A stretch of 64,000 nt of DNA. It comes from CAYZFD01 sp964477735. Its GTDB lineage: Bacteria > Bacteroidota > Bacteroidia > Flavobacteriales > Flavobacteriaceae. The stretch covers positions 1 through 64,000 of the forward strand of contig CAYZFD010000002.1 of assembly GCA_964477735.1 (NCBI GenBank), written 5' to 3'. Within the stretch, counting starts at the first letter, position 1. Every line of letters starts with the position of its first letter. The position numbers were made by a program, and so were the translations under genes. Below are positions 37,901 through 46,064 of the stretch, in pieces. The notes under the pieces are model-generated. The model was not told where the DNA came from and searched no databases. It was given only the letters and a program-made list of their open reading frames with translations.

Positions 37901-40900
37901 ACTGGCGGATCAGCTCTAGACCCTAACACGCCCTTAGTGAACAACAATTCCTATTGGGCAGAAGCAAGCGACAGCACAGGTTGTTTGAGCACCGCAAGAA
38001 CTGAAACAAAACCATTTATAAGCAGCCCAAGTGTCACAGCAGACCGGCAAGAAATTTGTTTTGGGGAACAAATCACCATAACAGTTGAGGGCGTTGCAAA
38101 AACTCCACAAGATTTTGAGATCGCACACCCTGAATTGCGAAAAATTGCGACCTATCAATCCTCACACTATTTTGTGAGAGAAGCATCTATGTCGTGGGAA
38201 GAGGCCAAAGCTTTGGGAGATACCTACGAAGGTACTTCGATGTATATCATCAATGATGCAAACGAAGAGCAAGCTGTTTATAACAGTTTGCAAAGTCTTG
38301 GCCTAACAGGAACAGACAATAAATATTTCTGGCTTGGACTTAAGCAAATTCGAACCGCTTCGGATTATGCCGAGCCTGCGGGGGGTTGGTATTGGACAGA
38401 TGGCTCACCACTCACCTACAGCAACTGGTGGTCTGGAGAACCAAACGACTGGGAAGGCGGTGAAGATTATGGACAGTTTGAATTTAGTGACAACGGTATT
38501 CGATGGAACGATATGGCAAATACCAATGCCAGTGGCGCCTCCTGGCCACTCTTTGAATTTACAGGCACTAGTGCAGTGAATTGGGGTTATATTGACACCA
38601 ACGGAAATGATGTGTCTCTACCCAATGCACTAACGAGCAGTATCGATGTTAGTCCATTAACCACAACTACCTATTTTGTTGAGGTGGTGACAAACGGCGT
38701 CGTTTGTAGAGACGAATTTACAATAACTGTTCAGCCATTGCCCACAATTTCGGATGTTGTAAATCTAGAAGCCTGTGACAACCCTTCAACAAACAATGGC
38801 ACAGGAGTGTCATTTGATTTAAGCTTACATGATTCCACTCTATTAGGCACACAAAACGCAACTGATTTTGCAGTTTCGTACCACCTAAACTTTAATGATG
38901 CCAACGACAATCTCAATGTTATAAACCAAAACATTCCCTATTTAAACATTCAAAATAATCAACAAATTTACCCCAGAATTACCAACAAGACGACTGGGTG
39001 CTTCGTTGTTGGAAATCCCTTTGAGCTAATAGTTTTGCCCTTGCCTGATTTGACCCCACCTACCCCACTTGTTGTTTGTGACGGCACCAATGACACACAA
39101 GGAGGGACTGATACAAATGGATTCGCTTTATTTGATTTAGACCAAAAAAATATAGAAATTCTAAACGGGCAAGATCCTAATAATTTTAAGGTCAGTTATC
39201 ATTTAACTGCGGCCGATGCAGCCTCTGAAACGGCCATTGGACTGTCTAGCCCTTTCGAAAACACACAAAAAGACACACAAACACTCTATGTTCGAGTGCA
39301 AAATACAGTCACCAATTGTATACGTTCCTCCGGAACCTTAGAATTACAAGTAGCACCCTTGCCTACCATCACCAATGCCCTAATTCATTTAAAACAATGC
39401 GACAGTGATGACAACAATGACGGGGTAAGTGTTTTCAACTTAACCGCCTATGAATCAGATATTTCATTAAACGCCAGTCAAGAAAAGTTTGAATATTTTC
39501 AACTCCCTGCCCTAACCCCAATTGCCAATCCCTCCCAATATGCTAACCTTGCTTTTTCTGATAGTGTTCAAGTACGTGTCAAAACTAATAATGGCTGCGA
39601 AAGAATTGCCCAAATCAACTTAAAAGTAGGCGCCAACCTTATTCCTGATACTTTTATGGAAAATCATGAAGTTTGTGAGGATTCAGACTATGATAACCAA
39701 GATGGTATTGCAGTTTTTTCTCACAATATTTTTACAGATTTGAGAGCCCATTTAATGGCCTCTGACCCAAAATTCAGTCAGTTTACGGCCAAAACAACTT
39801 TCTATGAAAGCCAAGAGGATGCCCTAACAAAGATGAATCCTATCGATGAAAGCATTGATTACACAAACAAAACCCCTTGGATTCAAGAAATATGGGCAAA
39901 TATCGAAAACGAAGACCTTGATAACTTCGAATGTTTAGGACTAAAACAAGTGGCCACGCTAACTGTAGAATCTTTACCCATACACCACGCTGTTGTGATC
40001 AACAGTCAATGTGATGATGGCTTGGATTCCAAGGACGGATTTTCTGAATTTGACACCACCAATCTCATTCAAGGTTTGTTAACAGACCCAGCTACGGGGG
40101 TCGTTCAAACAGGGATAGATATTTCTTTTGAATATCAAGACGAAAATGGCCTCAAGCAAAAAGCCAGTGCCTTGCCAAACCCGTTTAACACCAAAACACA
40201 AACGGTCACCGTAAACATGCAGAATCAGTCAGGACTTCAATGTGAAACCAGCTCAACGCTTGGTTTTGTTGTAGATGAAACGCCACAGGCCTATCCCGTC
40301 ACAATCCCTCCCTTATGCGATGATGATGCAGATGGCGATGACACCAATGGTTATGTGACTTTTGACACTTCTTCTGTATTGGATGTTCTGCTCACCGATC
40401 CCAAAACAGGTCTCAAACAAACAAACCTCAACGTTGAATTTTCATATGAAGATGAAACCGGACTCAATCAAAAAGCGACAAGCCTTCCAAATCCGTTCTA
40501 CAGCCATTCGCAAGTTGTTACCGCAACGATAACAAATCCTATAAACCCCAAATGTTCCGCCATCCAAAACATTCAATTTGTTGTTAACCCATTGCCAGAT
40601 TTTCAGGTTGTTACAACAGAAATCATATGTAAAAATCTAGACCCTGAACCCATTGGCGTTTCTTATGCCAAAGAGGAGTATCAGTATAATTGGGCAAGAA
40701 ATGGCGTTGATTTACCCTACAACACACCAACAATCACCATTGATGAAGGAGGTATTTATACCATAACAGCCACAACGATAAATGGCTCAAATTGCTCAAG
40801 AACGCAAACCATAACAGTTGAAGAATCGGAAATTGCATCAGTAAGTGCCGACATTATAAAAGTTTTTGATTTAACCTCAAACGGAAACAACAGTATTGCC

Positions 40901-41329
40901 ATTGACAGCACCAAATTGGGGATAGGAAACTATGAGTTCTCGCTTAATGACATGTTTGGACCCTACCAAGACAATCCACTTTTTGAGCAGCTTAAACCTG
41001 GTATTCACACGCTTTACGTAAGGGACAAAAATGGTTGTGGTGTGGCCTTACAATCTTTTTCAATTGTTGGCTATAGCCCGTTTTTCACGCCAAATGGAGA
41101 TGGTTATAACGATTATTGGAATGTCTTGGGTATCAATGCTGATTTTCAGGCAGCATCTCAAATATATATTTTTGACCGTTACGGAAAATTACTCAAACAA
41201 CTCTCCCCAACAAGTCGAGGTTGGGATGGTAGCTTCAATGGTGTTCCCATGCCTTCCGATGATTATTGGTTCCTTGTAAATTTAGAGGACGGACGGCAAT
41301 TCAAAGGGCATTTTACACTGAAACGCTAA
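34955..41329 (+). CDS. Giant secreted surface protein with C-type lectin domain and T9SS type B sorting domain
   Basis: 2124 residues (start ATG 34955 or 34967, the latter beginning at the signal peptide). Order: signal peptide ending LLGWAQ; an IgGFc-binding-like beta domain (about 130-350, VSKGLSGLGTKFRAGMF); Asp-rich calcium repeats (about 553-580, DADADGIIDNLDEDNDNDG, and about 781-806); a C-type lectin-like domain (about 1065-1202, WEEAKALG, WLGLKQ, WWSGEPNDWEGGEDYGQF, WNDM); six modules of about 90-105 residues (about 1269-1884), each opening with a cysteine and an Asp/Asn-rich stretch before FDL/FDT; and a C-terminal gliding-motility-type domain (about 2039-2124, FFTPNGDGYNDYW, IYIFDRYGKLL). 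Type IX secretion to the cell surface is expected. Likely an adhesin for glycans or particles; ligand unknown. Single gene. Confidence 0.9.
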   Translation: MILIMNRLCVFITLTFLMPLLGWAQLSKTHYVPPIGIDTEPYDQWIYLSTPSTAQVYYEIKKGDDTVVSSGYLDQNNPIVYQIPGNTYGDFIVPHSACDRVLNGKGYVIEASKPVYASVRVRSNDNRNHYHAGALVSKGLSGLGTKFRAGMFQLNRNSHSGFIGIMATENNTNIQIDLPAVATTVSSKKGSFSIALNKGESYVIASKGVSNNLIGTLVTSNKNIVVNVGAGTGTFSTTESGQDYGMDQLVDISGVGSSYILVRAEAGDSVENALIIADEDNTQLQVNGTNYGAPLKAGEYTIIEGNQYSPDGNMFIKAISSIDGSEKPVFTFQGLGVFTDPNNPASNQGMFFVPPLSCSARGDVDNIAQIHKIGNTTMTGGGVTVVVKNGASLILSDDNKPEGGEVASYPGVTVSGPNPVMGNSDYVTYKVVGLKGNVSVRSDDELYVAYYNYNGAATSGAFYSGFPSAPEINFEAQFETLGNCIPNITLSAANAQSFDSLEWLYDDGTGFQPISTNSEIVPTLPGQYKMIGVIACLSLSFESSEVTVSICPDDADADGIIDNLDEDNDNDGILNSDESRGTISLDFTDLNNPIASADNDGVNTGLIVIGQQNSTNVAGGTNTLEGFPEGLIRSTLSPSSDSQNDYQMTFDQKTHLRFEQNPQSNLSTIDAETFSVSVSPANKNITVVNPDNQLLIDTNFDGEYEQNIKQFSASTIRFKINSNASGSPTFYFTASFIDGFSIKHNSANVTQNAIFEGRVSLPNFPNFSLATNPKDDAFTLDSDADGCYDVTEAGFEDPDGDGILGTNPITINNNNGRVNWANSGYTSPADNNNNGQYDFQEAGAPIGITTEPQSTRVCVNTTASFTVIPDDSSQARYRWEIWDPTANEWIIIDNSSTAYSGAETNTLNITNATVSMDGNTYRVGIYSEAYACATYSISQVVLNVNNTPDPPTLEPIQTFCFSATVGDLQVITGENISWFTQETGGSALDPNTPLVNNNSYWAEASDSTGCLSTARTETKPFISSPSVTADRQEICFGEQITITVEGVAKTPQDFEIAHPELRKIATYQSSHYFVREASMSWEEAKALGDTYEGTSMYIINDANEEQAVYNSLQSLGLTGTDNKYFWLGLKQIRTASDYAEPAGGWYWTDGSPLTYSNWWSGEPNDWEGGEDYGQFEFSDNGIRWNDMANTNASGASWPLFEFTGTSAVNWGYIDTNGNDVSLPNALTSSIDVSPLTTTTYFVEVVTNGVVCRDEFTITVQPLPTISDVVNLEACDNPSTNNGTGVSFDLSLHDSTLLGTQNATDFAVSYHLNFNDANDNLNVINQNIPYLNIQNNQQIYPRITNKTTGCFVVGNPFELIVLPLPDLTPPTPLVVCDGTNDTQGGTDTNGFALFDLDQKNIEILNGQDPNNFKVSYHLTAADAASETAIGLSSPFENTQKDTQTLYVRVQNTVTNCIRSSGTLELQVAPLPTITNALIHLKQCDSDDNNDGVSVFNLTAYESDISLNASQEKFEYFQLPALTPIANPSQYANLAFSDSVQVRVKTNNGCERIAQINLKVGANLIPDTFMENHEVCEDSDYDNQDGIAVFSHNIFTDLRAHLMASDPKFSQFTAKTTFYESQEDALTKMNPIDESIDYTNKTPWIQEIWANIENEDLDNFECLGLKQVATLTVESLPIHHAVVINSQCDDGLDSKDGFSEFDTTNLIQGLLTDPATGVVQTGIDISFEYQDENGLKQKASALPNPFNTKTQTVTVNMQNQSGLQCETSSTLGFVVDETPQAYPVTIPPLCDDDADGDDTNGYVTFDTSSVLDVLLTDPKTGLKQTNLNVEFSYEDETGLNQKATSLPNPFYSHSQVVTATITNPINPKCSAIQNIQFVVNPLPDFQVVTTEIICKNLDPEPIGVSYAKEEYQYNWARNGVDLPYNTPTITIDEGGIYTITATTINGSNCSRTQTITVEESEIASVSADIIKVFDLTSNGNNSIAIDSTKLGIGNYEFSLNDMFGPYQDNPLFEQLKPGIHTLYVRDKNGCGVALQSFSIVGYSPFFTPNGDGYNDYWNVLGINADFQAASQIYIFDRYGKLLKQLSPTSRGWDGSFNGVPMPSDDYWFLVNLEDGRQFKGHFTLKR

Positions 41330-41338
41330 GCGTTTTCT

Positions 41339-41346
41339 TATTTTTG
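41339..41346 (+). promoter_or_regulatory. -7 box seven bases before uvrB start
   Basis: TATTTTTG matches TAnnTTTG and ends seven bases before ATG 41354, so the mRNA would have little or no leader. Confidence 0.5.
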
Positions 41347-41353
41347 CTAGTGC

Positions 41354-43107
41354 ATGGATTTTAAGCTCATTTCTGATTTTAGACCCACTGGTGATCAGCC
41401 TGAAGCCATTCGGCAACTCGCAGAAGGCATTCATCAAAACGAAAAGTTTCAAACACTTCAAGGTGTCACAGGCTCTGGAAAAACTTTTACCATGGCCAAC
41501 GTGATTGAAAAAGTGCAAAGACCTACCTTAGTTTTGGCCCACAACAAAACACTTGCAGCACAGTTGTATGCAGAATTTAAGCAGTTCTTTCCCCAAAATG
41601 CTGTAGAATATTTTGTCTCCTATTATGATTATTATCAGCCCGAAGCCTATATTCCTACTTCAGGGACCTATATCGAAAAAGATCTTTCGATCAATGATGA
41701 GATTGAAAAGTTAAGATTAAGCACCACTTCTGCTCTGCTTTCGGGTCGTAGAGACATCGTGGTAGTGGCTTCGGTTTCCTGTTTATATGGGATTGGAAAC
41801 CCAGTAGAATTTAAAAAAAATGTCATTGCGCTCCATGTAGGGATGAACATCCCGAGAACAAAATTTTTGCACAAATTGGTAACCAGCTTGTATTCTAGAA
41901 CCACAGCCGATTTCATACATGGCACCTTTAGAGTGAAAGGTGATGTTGTAGATATTTTTCCAAGTTATGCCGACACCGCCTACAAAATTCATTTTTTTGG
42001 GGATGAAATTGAAATTATTGAAAGCTTTGATCCGTTAACTCATGAAAAACTAGAGACTTTCAAACAGTGGACACTCTATCCTGCCAATATGTTTGTGACC
42101 TCTCCCGAGGTTCTTCAAAATGCGATCAGACAAATTCAGGATGATCTAACCACACAAGTCGCCTATTTTAAGGAAGTAGGTAAGCATTTGGAGGCCAAAA
42201 GACTGGAAGAAAGAACAAATTTTGACTTGGAAATGATTCGCGAATTGGGTTATTGTTCGGGGATAGAAAATTATTCGAGATACATTGATGGACGCGCACC
42301 AGGCACAAGACCCTTTTGCCTACTCGACTATTTTCCAAATGATTTTCTGATGATGGTCGATGAAAGCCATGTAACCCTTTCTCAAGTGCATGCCATGTAT
42401 GGCGGTGACCGCAGTAGAAAAGAAAATTTAGTAGAGTATGGTTTCAGACTTCCGGCGGCCATGGACAACCGCCCCCTGAAATATGAAGAGTTTGAAAACA
42501 TTCAAAACCAAGTCGTCTATGTGAGTGCCACACCTTCAGATTATGAATTGCAAAAAACAGAGGGTGTTGTGGTGGAGCAAATCATTCGTCCAACAGGTTT
42601 GCTAGACCCAGAAATAGAAGTGCGGCCGAGCTTAAATCAAATTGATGATTTGGTAGAAGAAATTCAGCTACGAGCCGAAAAAGATGAGCGAGTATTGGTC
42701 ACTACACTCACCAAAAGAATGGCTGAAGAACTCACTAAATACTTCAGTAGAATCTTTATTCGCTGTAGATATATTCACTCAGATATTGATACATTGGAAA
42801 GGGTTGAAATTATGCAGGATCTTAGAAAAGGTTTGTTTGATGTTTTGGTGGGGGTTAACTTACTAAGAGAGGGCTTAGACCTTCCGGAAGTCTCGTTAGT
42901 GGCCATTCTAGACGCCGATAAAGAAGGGTTTCTTCGCTCAACAAGATCCCTAACGCAAACCGTAGGNNNNNNNNNNNNNNNNNNNNNNNNNNNNNNNNNN
43001 NNNNNNNNNNNNNNNNNNNNNNNNNNNNNNNNNNNNNNNNNNNNNNNNNNNNNNNNNNNNNNNNNNGGCTTAGAGATCAAATCGCTTTTTGGAAAGAAAA
43101 CCTTTAG
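41354..43107 (+). CDS. uvrB: Excinuclease ABC subunit B (interrupted by assembly gap)
   Basis: DNA helicase-like subunit of nucleotide excision repair. 537 codons precede the N run: Walker A in [16 protein letters not shown], the beta-hairpin [58 protein letters not shown] and the beginning of RSLTQTVG. After the gap the true C-terminus is in another frame: 43069-43107 reads [12 protein letters not shown] then TAG, the end of the UVR domain that binds UvrC. Reading straight through the Ns instead gives a spurious tail ending at 43117. Typical family length is about 660-670 residues, so about 110 codons are missing from the assembly. Convergent with sucC, one base between the stops. Confidence 0.93.
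42967..43066. other. Assembly gap (100 N) inside uvrB
   Basis: A run of exactly 100 N. The frame before it and the UVR-domain frame after it do not match across 100 bases, and about 110 codons expected for UvrB are absent. The real gap is about 330-350 bases (length 2 modulo 3); 100 is a placeholder. Confidence 0.9.
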
Positions 43108-43108
43108 G

Positions 43109-44302
43109 TTAAACTAAAACTGCTTGAACTTTATCTGCTGCTTCTTGAAATTCAACTGCAGCATGAACTTCCAATCCTGAATGATCTATCAATTCTTTTG
43201 CTAAAGTAGCATTGGTGCCTTGAAGACGCACGATAATGGGCACCTTAATGGAATCTCCCATGTTTTTATAGGCGTCAACAATTCCTTGAGCCACGCGGTC
43301 GCAACGAACAATTCCACCAAAAATATTGATTAAAATGGCTTTAACATTAGGGTCTTTAAGAATGAGTCTAAAGGCAGTTTCTACCCTTTGAGCATCGGCA
43401 GTACCACCAACATCTAAGAAATTGGCAGGCTCTCCTCCAGCTTGTTTAATTAAGTCCATTGTGGCCATGGCCAAACCAGCTCCATTAACCATACAACCCA
43501 CATTGCCATCCAGATCTACATAGTTTAGCCCAACTGCTTTGGCTTCAATCTCAATGGGATTTTCTTCTTTCAAATCGCGCATTGCTTCGTAATCTTTGTG
43601 TCGAAACAAAGCATTGTCATCGATGCTAACTTTAGCATCAACGGCCAAAATTTTGTTGTCAGAAGTTTTTAGCACAGGATTGATCTCAAAGAGGGAGGCG
43701 TCAGAAGCTGTGTAGGCCTTATATAAAGCCGTAACAAATGCTGTCATTTCTTTAAATGCCTGTCCACTTAAACCTAAATTAAAAGCTACCTTTCTGGCCT
43801 GGAAAGCTTGAAGTCCAAGGGCAGGATCAATTTCTTCCGTAAAAATGAGGTGAGGGGTTTGCTCAGCTACCGTTTCAATATCCATCCCTCCCTCAGTAGA
43901 ATACATGATCATATTTTTACCAGTAGCACGGTTGAGCAATACAGAAATATAAAATTCATCTGGTTCACTCTCACCAGGATAATAAACGTCTTCGGCAATC
44001 AAAACTTGGTGCACTTTTTTTCCCTCAGGAGGCGTTTGCGGCGTAATCAGCTGCATGCCAATTATTTCATCGGCAATAGAACGAACATCATCCAAACTTT
44101 TGGCCAGTTTAACGCCGCCCCCTTTTCCACGCCCTCCTGCATGAATTTGTGCTTTCACAACAAACCAGCTAGTGCCAGTTTCTTTTTGAAGTTGTTGGGC
44201 AGCACTTACTGCAGCTGAAGCGGTATCGGCAACATGTCCACGCTGGACATTGACGCCAAATCCTGCCAAAATTTGTTTTCCCTGATATTCGTGTAAATTC
44301 AT
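43109..44302 (-). CDS. sucC: Succinate--CoA ligase, beta subunit (ADP-forming type)
   Basis: 397 residues. TCA-cycle enzyme coupling succinyl-CoA cleavage to ATP formation; the alpha subunit (sucD) is not in the window next to it. ATP-grasp domain: MNLHEYQGKQIL, VVKAQIHAGGRGKGGGVKLA, FEINPVLKTSDNKILAVDAKVSIDDNA. CoA-ligase domain: DLDGNVGCMVNGAGLAMATMD, NFLDVGGTA and NIFGGIVRCDRVAQGIVDA. Starts at ATG 44302; the promoter box TATTTTTG lies at 44325-44332. sucC standing alone is normal in Bacteroidetes. Confidence 0.96.
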   Translation of the reverse strand: MNLHEYQGKQILAGFGVNVQRGHVADTASAAVSAAQQLQKETGTSWFVVKAQIHAGGRGKGGGVKLAKSLDDVRSIADEIIGMQLITPQTPPEGKKVHQVLIAEDVYYPGESEPDEFYISVLLNRATGKNMIMYSTEGGMDIETVAEQTPHLIFTEEIDPALGLQAFQARKVAFNLGLSGQAFKEMTAFVTALYKAYTASDASLFEINPVLKTSDNKILAVDAKVSIDDNALFRHKDYEAMRDLKEENPIEIEAKAVGLNYVDLDGNVGCMVNGAGLAMATMDLIKQAGGEPANFLDVGGTADAQRVETAFRLILKDPNVKAILINIFGGIVRCDRVAQGIVDAYKNMGDSIKVPIIVRLQGTNATLAKELIDHSGLEVHAAVEFQEAADKVQAVLV

Positions 44303-44324
44303 GAACTTTGATTAATTGCGATTG

Positions 44325-44332
44325 CAAAAATA
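44325..44332 (-). promoter_or_regulatory. -7 promoter box of sucC
   Basis: TATTTTTG on the minus strand, 22 bases before ATG 44302, in the 170-base spacer between divergent sucC and lysA. No TTG at 17-23 bases. Confidence 0.45.
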
Positions 44333-44426
44333 GAAAATATCAACGCCAACGTCTAAAGAATTGTCTTTCAAATTATGTTATATTTATAACAATAAGTTAT
44401 TTTTTTATAATTTTTTAAAAGTTGAT

Positions 44427-44457
44427 TTGATTAGGATGTTTCAATACGGTAGTTTTG
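44427..44457 (+). promoter_or_regulatory. Bacteroidetes-type promoter of lysA
   Basis: TTG (44427-44429), 20 bases, TAGTTTTG (44450-44457): an exact fit to TTG-N17-23-TAnnTTTG. It ends 15 bases before ATG 44473 and rules out the in-frame TTG at 44455 as a start. Confidence 0.75.
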
Positions 44458-44472
44458 CCAAAAATCTTTTCG

Positions 44473-45699
44473 ATGAACAACAAAGACTTACAGGCCATTG
44501 GTCATAAATTTGGCGGACCGATTTATGTTTACGATGCCCAAAAAATCGAATTTCAATATAAAAGATTAACGTCAGCATTTAGCAAAGTTAACGCCTTGCG
44601 AATCAATTATGCAGTGAAGGCCCTTTCAAACCTTTCGATCCTAAAATATATGCATCACCTTGGTGCAGGACTAGATACTGTTTCGATTCAGGAGGTGCAG
44701 CTGGGACTTGCTGCAGGTGTTCCAGCAGAAAAAATCATATTCACACCAAATGGCGTCTCCTTGCGAGAGATTGAAGAAGTAAGAAGTTTAGGTGCTCAAA
44801 TCAACATCGACAATTTGTCTATTTTGGAGCAGTTTGGAAGTAAATATCCCGAAACGCCAGTTTGTGTCCGCATCAACCCTCATGTGATGGCAGGCGGAAA
44901 TGCCAATATTTCTGTTGGTCATATAGATTCTAAGTTTGGCATCAGTATTCACCAAATACCACACATTCAGCGGATCGTGAAAAACACCAATATGACCATC
45001 AATGGAATTCACATGCACACTGGGAGTGACATTCTAGATATTGATGTGTTTTTGCATGCCGCCGAAATTCTTTTCGACACTGCAAAACATTTCGAAAATC
45101 TTGATTTTATTGATTTTGGAAGCGGGTTTAAAGTGCCTTATAACAGCAATGATATCGAAACAAATATTGAAGAGTTGGGTGAACGTTTGAGCAAAAGGTT
45201 CAACCTTTTTTGCAAAGAATATGGCCGACCCCTAACCTTGGCTTTCGAACCCGGAAAATTTTTGGTGAGTGAGGCAGGTTATTTTTTATCACAAGTGAAC
45301 GTTGTAAAACAAACTACTTCTACGGTTTTTGCACAGGTTGATACTGGCTTTAACCACCTCATTAGACCCATGTTGTATGGTGCCCAGCACCACATCGAAA
45401 ACCTTTCTAACCCCATTGGAAGAGAGCGATTTTACTCTGTGGTAGGTTATATTTGTGAAACGGACACTTTTGCTAACAACCGAAGGATTCCCGAAATTTC
45501 AGAAGGAGATTGGCTGTGTTTTAGAAATGCTGGGGCTTATTGCTTCACTATGGCCAGCAACTACAACTCTCGCTTAAGACCCGCAGAAGTGTTGTGGCTG
45601 GATGGTGAAGCAAAACTTATCAGAAAACGCGAATCTTTTGAAGATCTAATCAACAATCAAATTATTATTGATTTAAAACAACCCACTGAAGTTGCTTAG
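44473..45699 (+). CDS. lysA: Diaminopimelate decarboxylase
   Basis: 408 residues from ATG 44473. PLP enzyme of the alanine-racemase fold that makes lysine from meso-diaminopimelate. Seen: GGPIYVYDAQKIEFQY, the PLP lysine in INYAVKALSNLSIL (K49), GLDTVSIQEVQLGLAAG, RINPHVMAGG, SKFGIS, IHMHTGSDI, DFGSGFKVPY, AFEPGKFLVSEAG and the active-site cysteine in GYICETDTFANNR. The stop shares four bases (TTAG) with the convergent mini T9SS gene. DapD (22484-23296) lies in the same pathway. Confidence 0.95.
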   Translation: MNNKDLQAIGHKFGGPIYVYDAQKIEFQYKRLTSAFSKVNALRINYAVKALSNLSILKYMHHLGAGLDTVSIQEVQLGLAAGVPAEKIIFTPNGVSLREIEEVRSLGAQINIDNLSILEQFGSKYPETPVCVRINPHVMAGGNANISVGHIDSKFGISIHQIPHIQRIVKNTNMTINGIHMHTGSDILDIDVFLHAAEILFDTAKHFENLDFIDFGSGFKVPYNSNDIETNIEELGERLSKRFNLFCKEYGRPLTLAFEPGKFLVSEAGYFLSQVNVVKQTTSTVFAQVDTGFNHLIRPMLYGAQHHIENLSNPIGRERFYSVVGYICETDTFANNRRIPEISEGDWLCFRNAGAYCFTMASNYNSRLRPAEVLWLDGEAKLIRKRESFEDLINNQIIIDLKQPTEVA

Positions 45700-46052
45700 C
45701 GTTGTTTTACCAACTTAATGGAGTAGTGGCCACGATTTGTCTCGAGACTCGCCACATAAACGCCCTTACTCAGTGAGCTAACATCAACCTTATTTTGTGA
45801 GGGGGTGAGCAATTGATGATGCACTTTTTTACCTAGAACATCAAAAAGTGTTAATTGAACTTTGTCCACCAAAGGAGGAAAACGAACTTCAAAACTGTAA
45901 ACAACAGGATTGGGAAAAATATGAAAAGGAACTTGTTGGACTGCTGAATGGGGATGACTCTCGACACTAGTAAACGCTAGTGATCCCAAACACAAAAACA
46001 CGATATAAAATAACCTTTTCGTCAAGTGACTTAATTTTCGGCTAATATACAT
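45696..46052 (-). CDS. Small T9SS type A sorting-domain protein without passenger
   Basis: 118 residues from ATG 46052; the frame extends to a TTG at 46055 but ATG is preferred. A signal peptide (about 1-30, RLFYIVFLCLGSLAFTSVES) is followed by little except a C-terminal type IX sorting domain (about 42-118): FHIFPNPVVYSFEVRF, LTLFDVLGKKVHH, VDVSSLSKGVYVASLET and a basic end SIKLVKQR. The conserved order matches TIGR04183-type domains (Pro-Asn-Pro, LGKxV, LxxGxYxxxL). No cargo domain is present. It could be a secretion substrate of unknown function or a remnant of a larger protein. Ten bases downstream of the Gfo/Idh gene, probably co-transcribed. Confidence 0.82.
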   Translation of the reverse strand: MYISRKLSHLTKRLFYIVFLCLGSLAFTSVESHPHSAVQQVPFHIFPNPVVYSFEVRFPPLVDKVQLTLFDVLGKKVHHQLLTPSQNKVDVSSLSKGVYVASLETNRGHYSIKLVKQR

Positions 46053-46064
46053 CAATAATCATAC

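Noticed and set aside
43067..43117. UvrB tail read in the frame ending at 43117
   Set aside because: It has no family resemblance, whereas the frame ending at 43107 gives the UVR-domain end [12 protein letters not shown].
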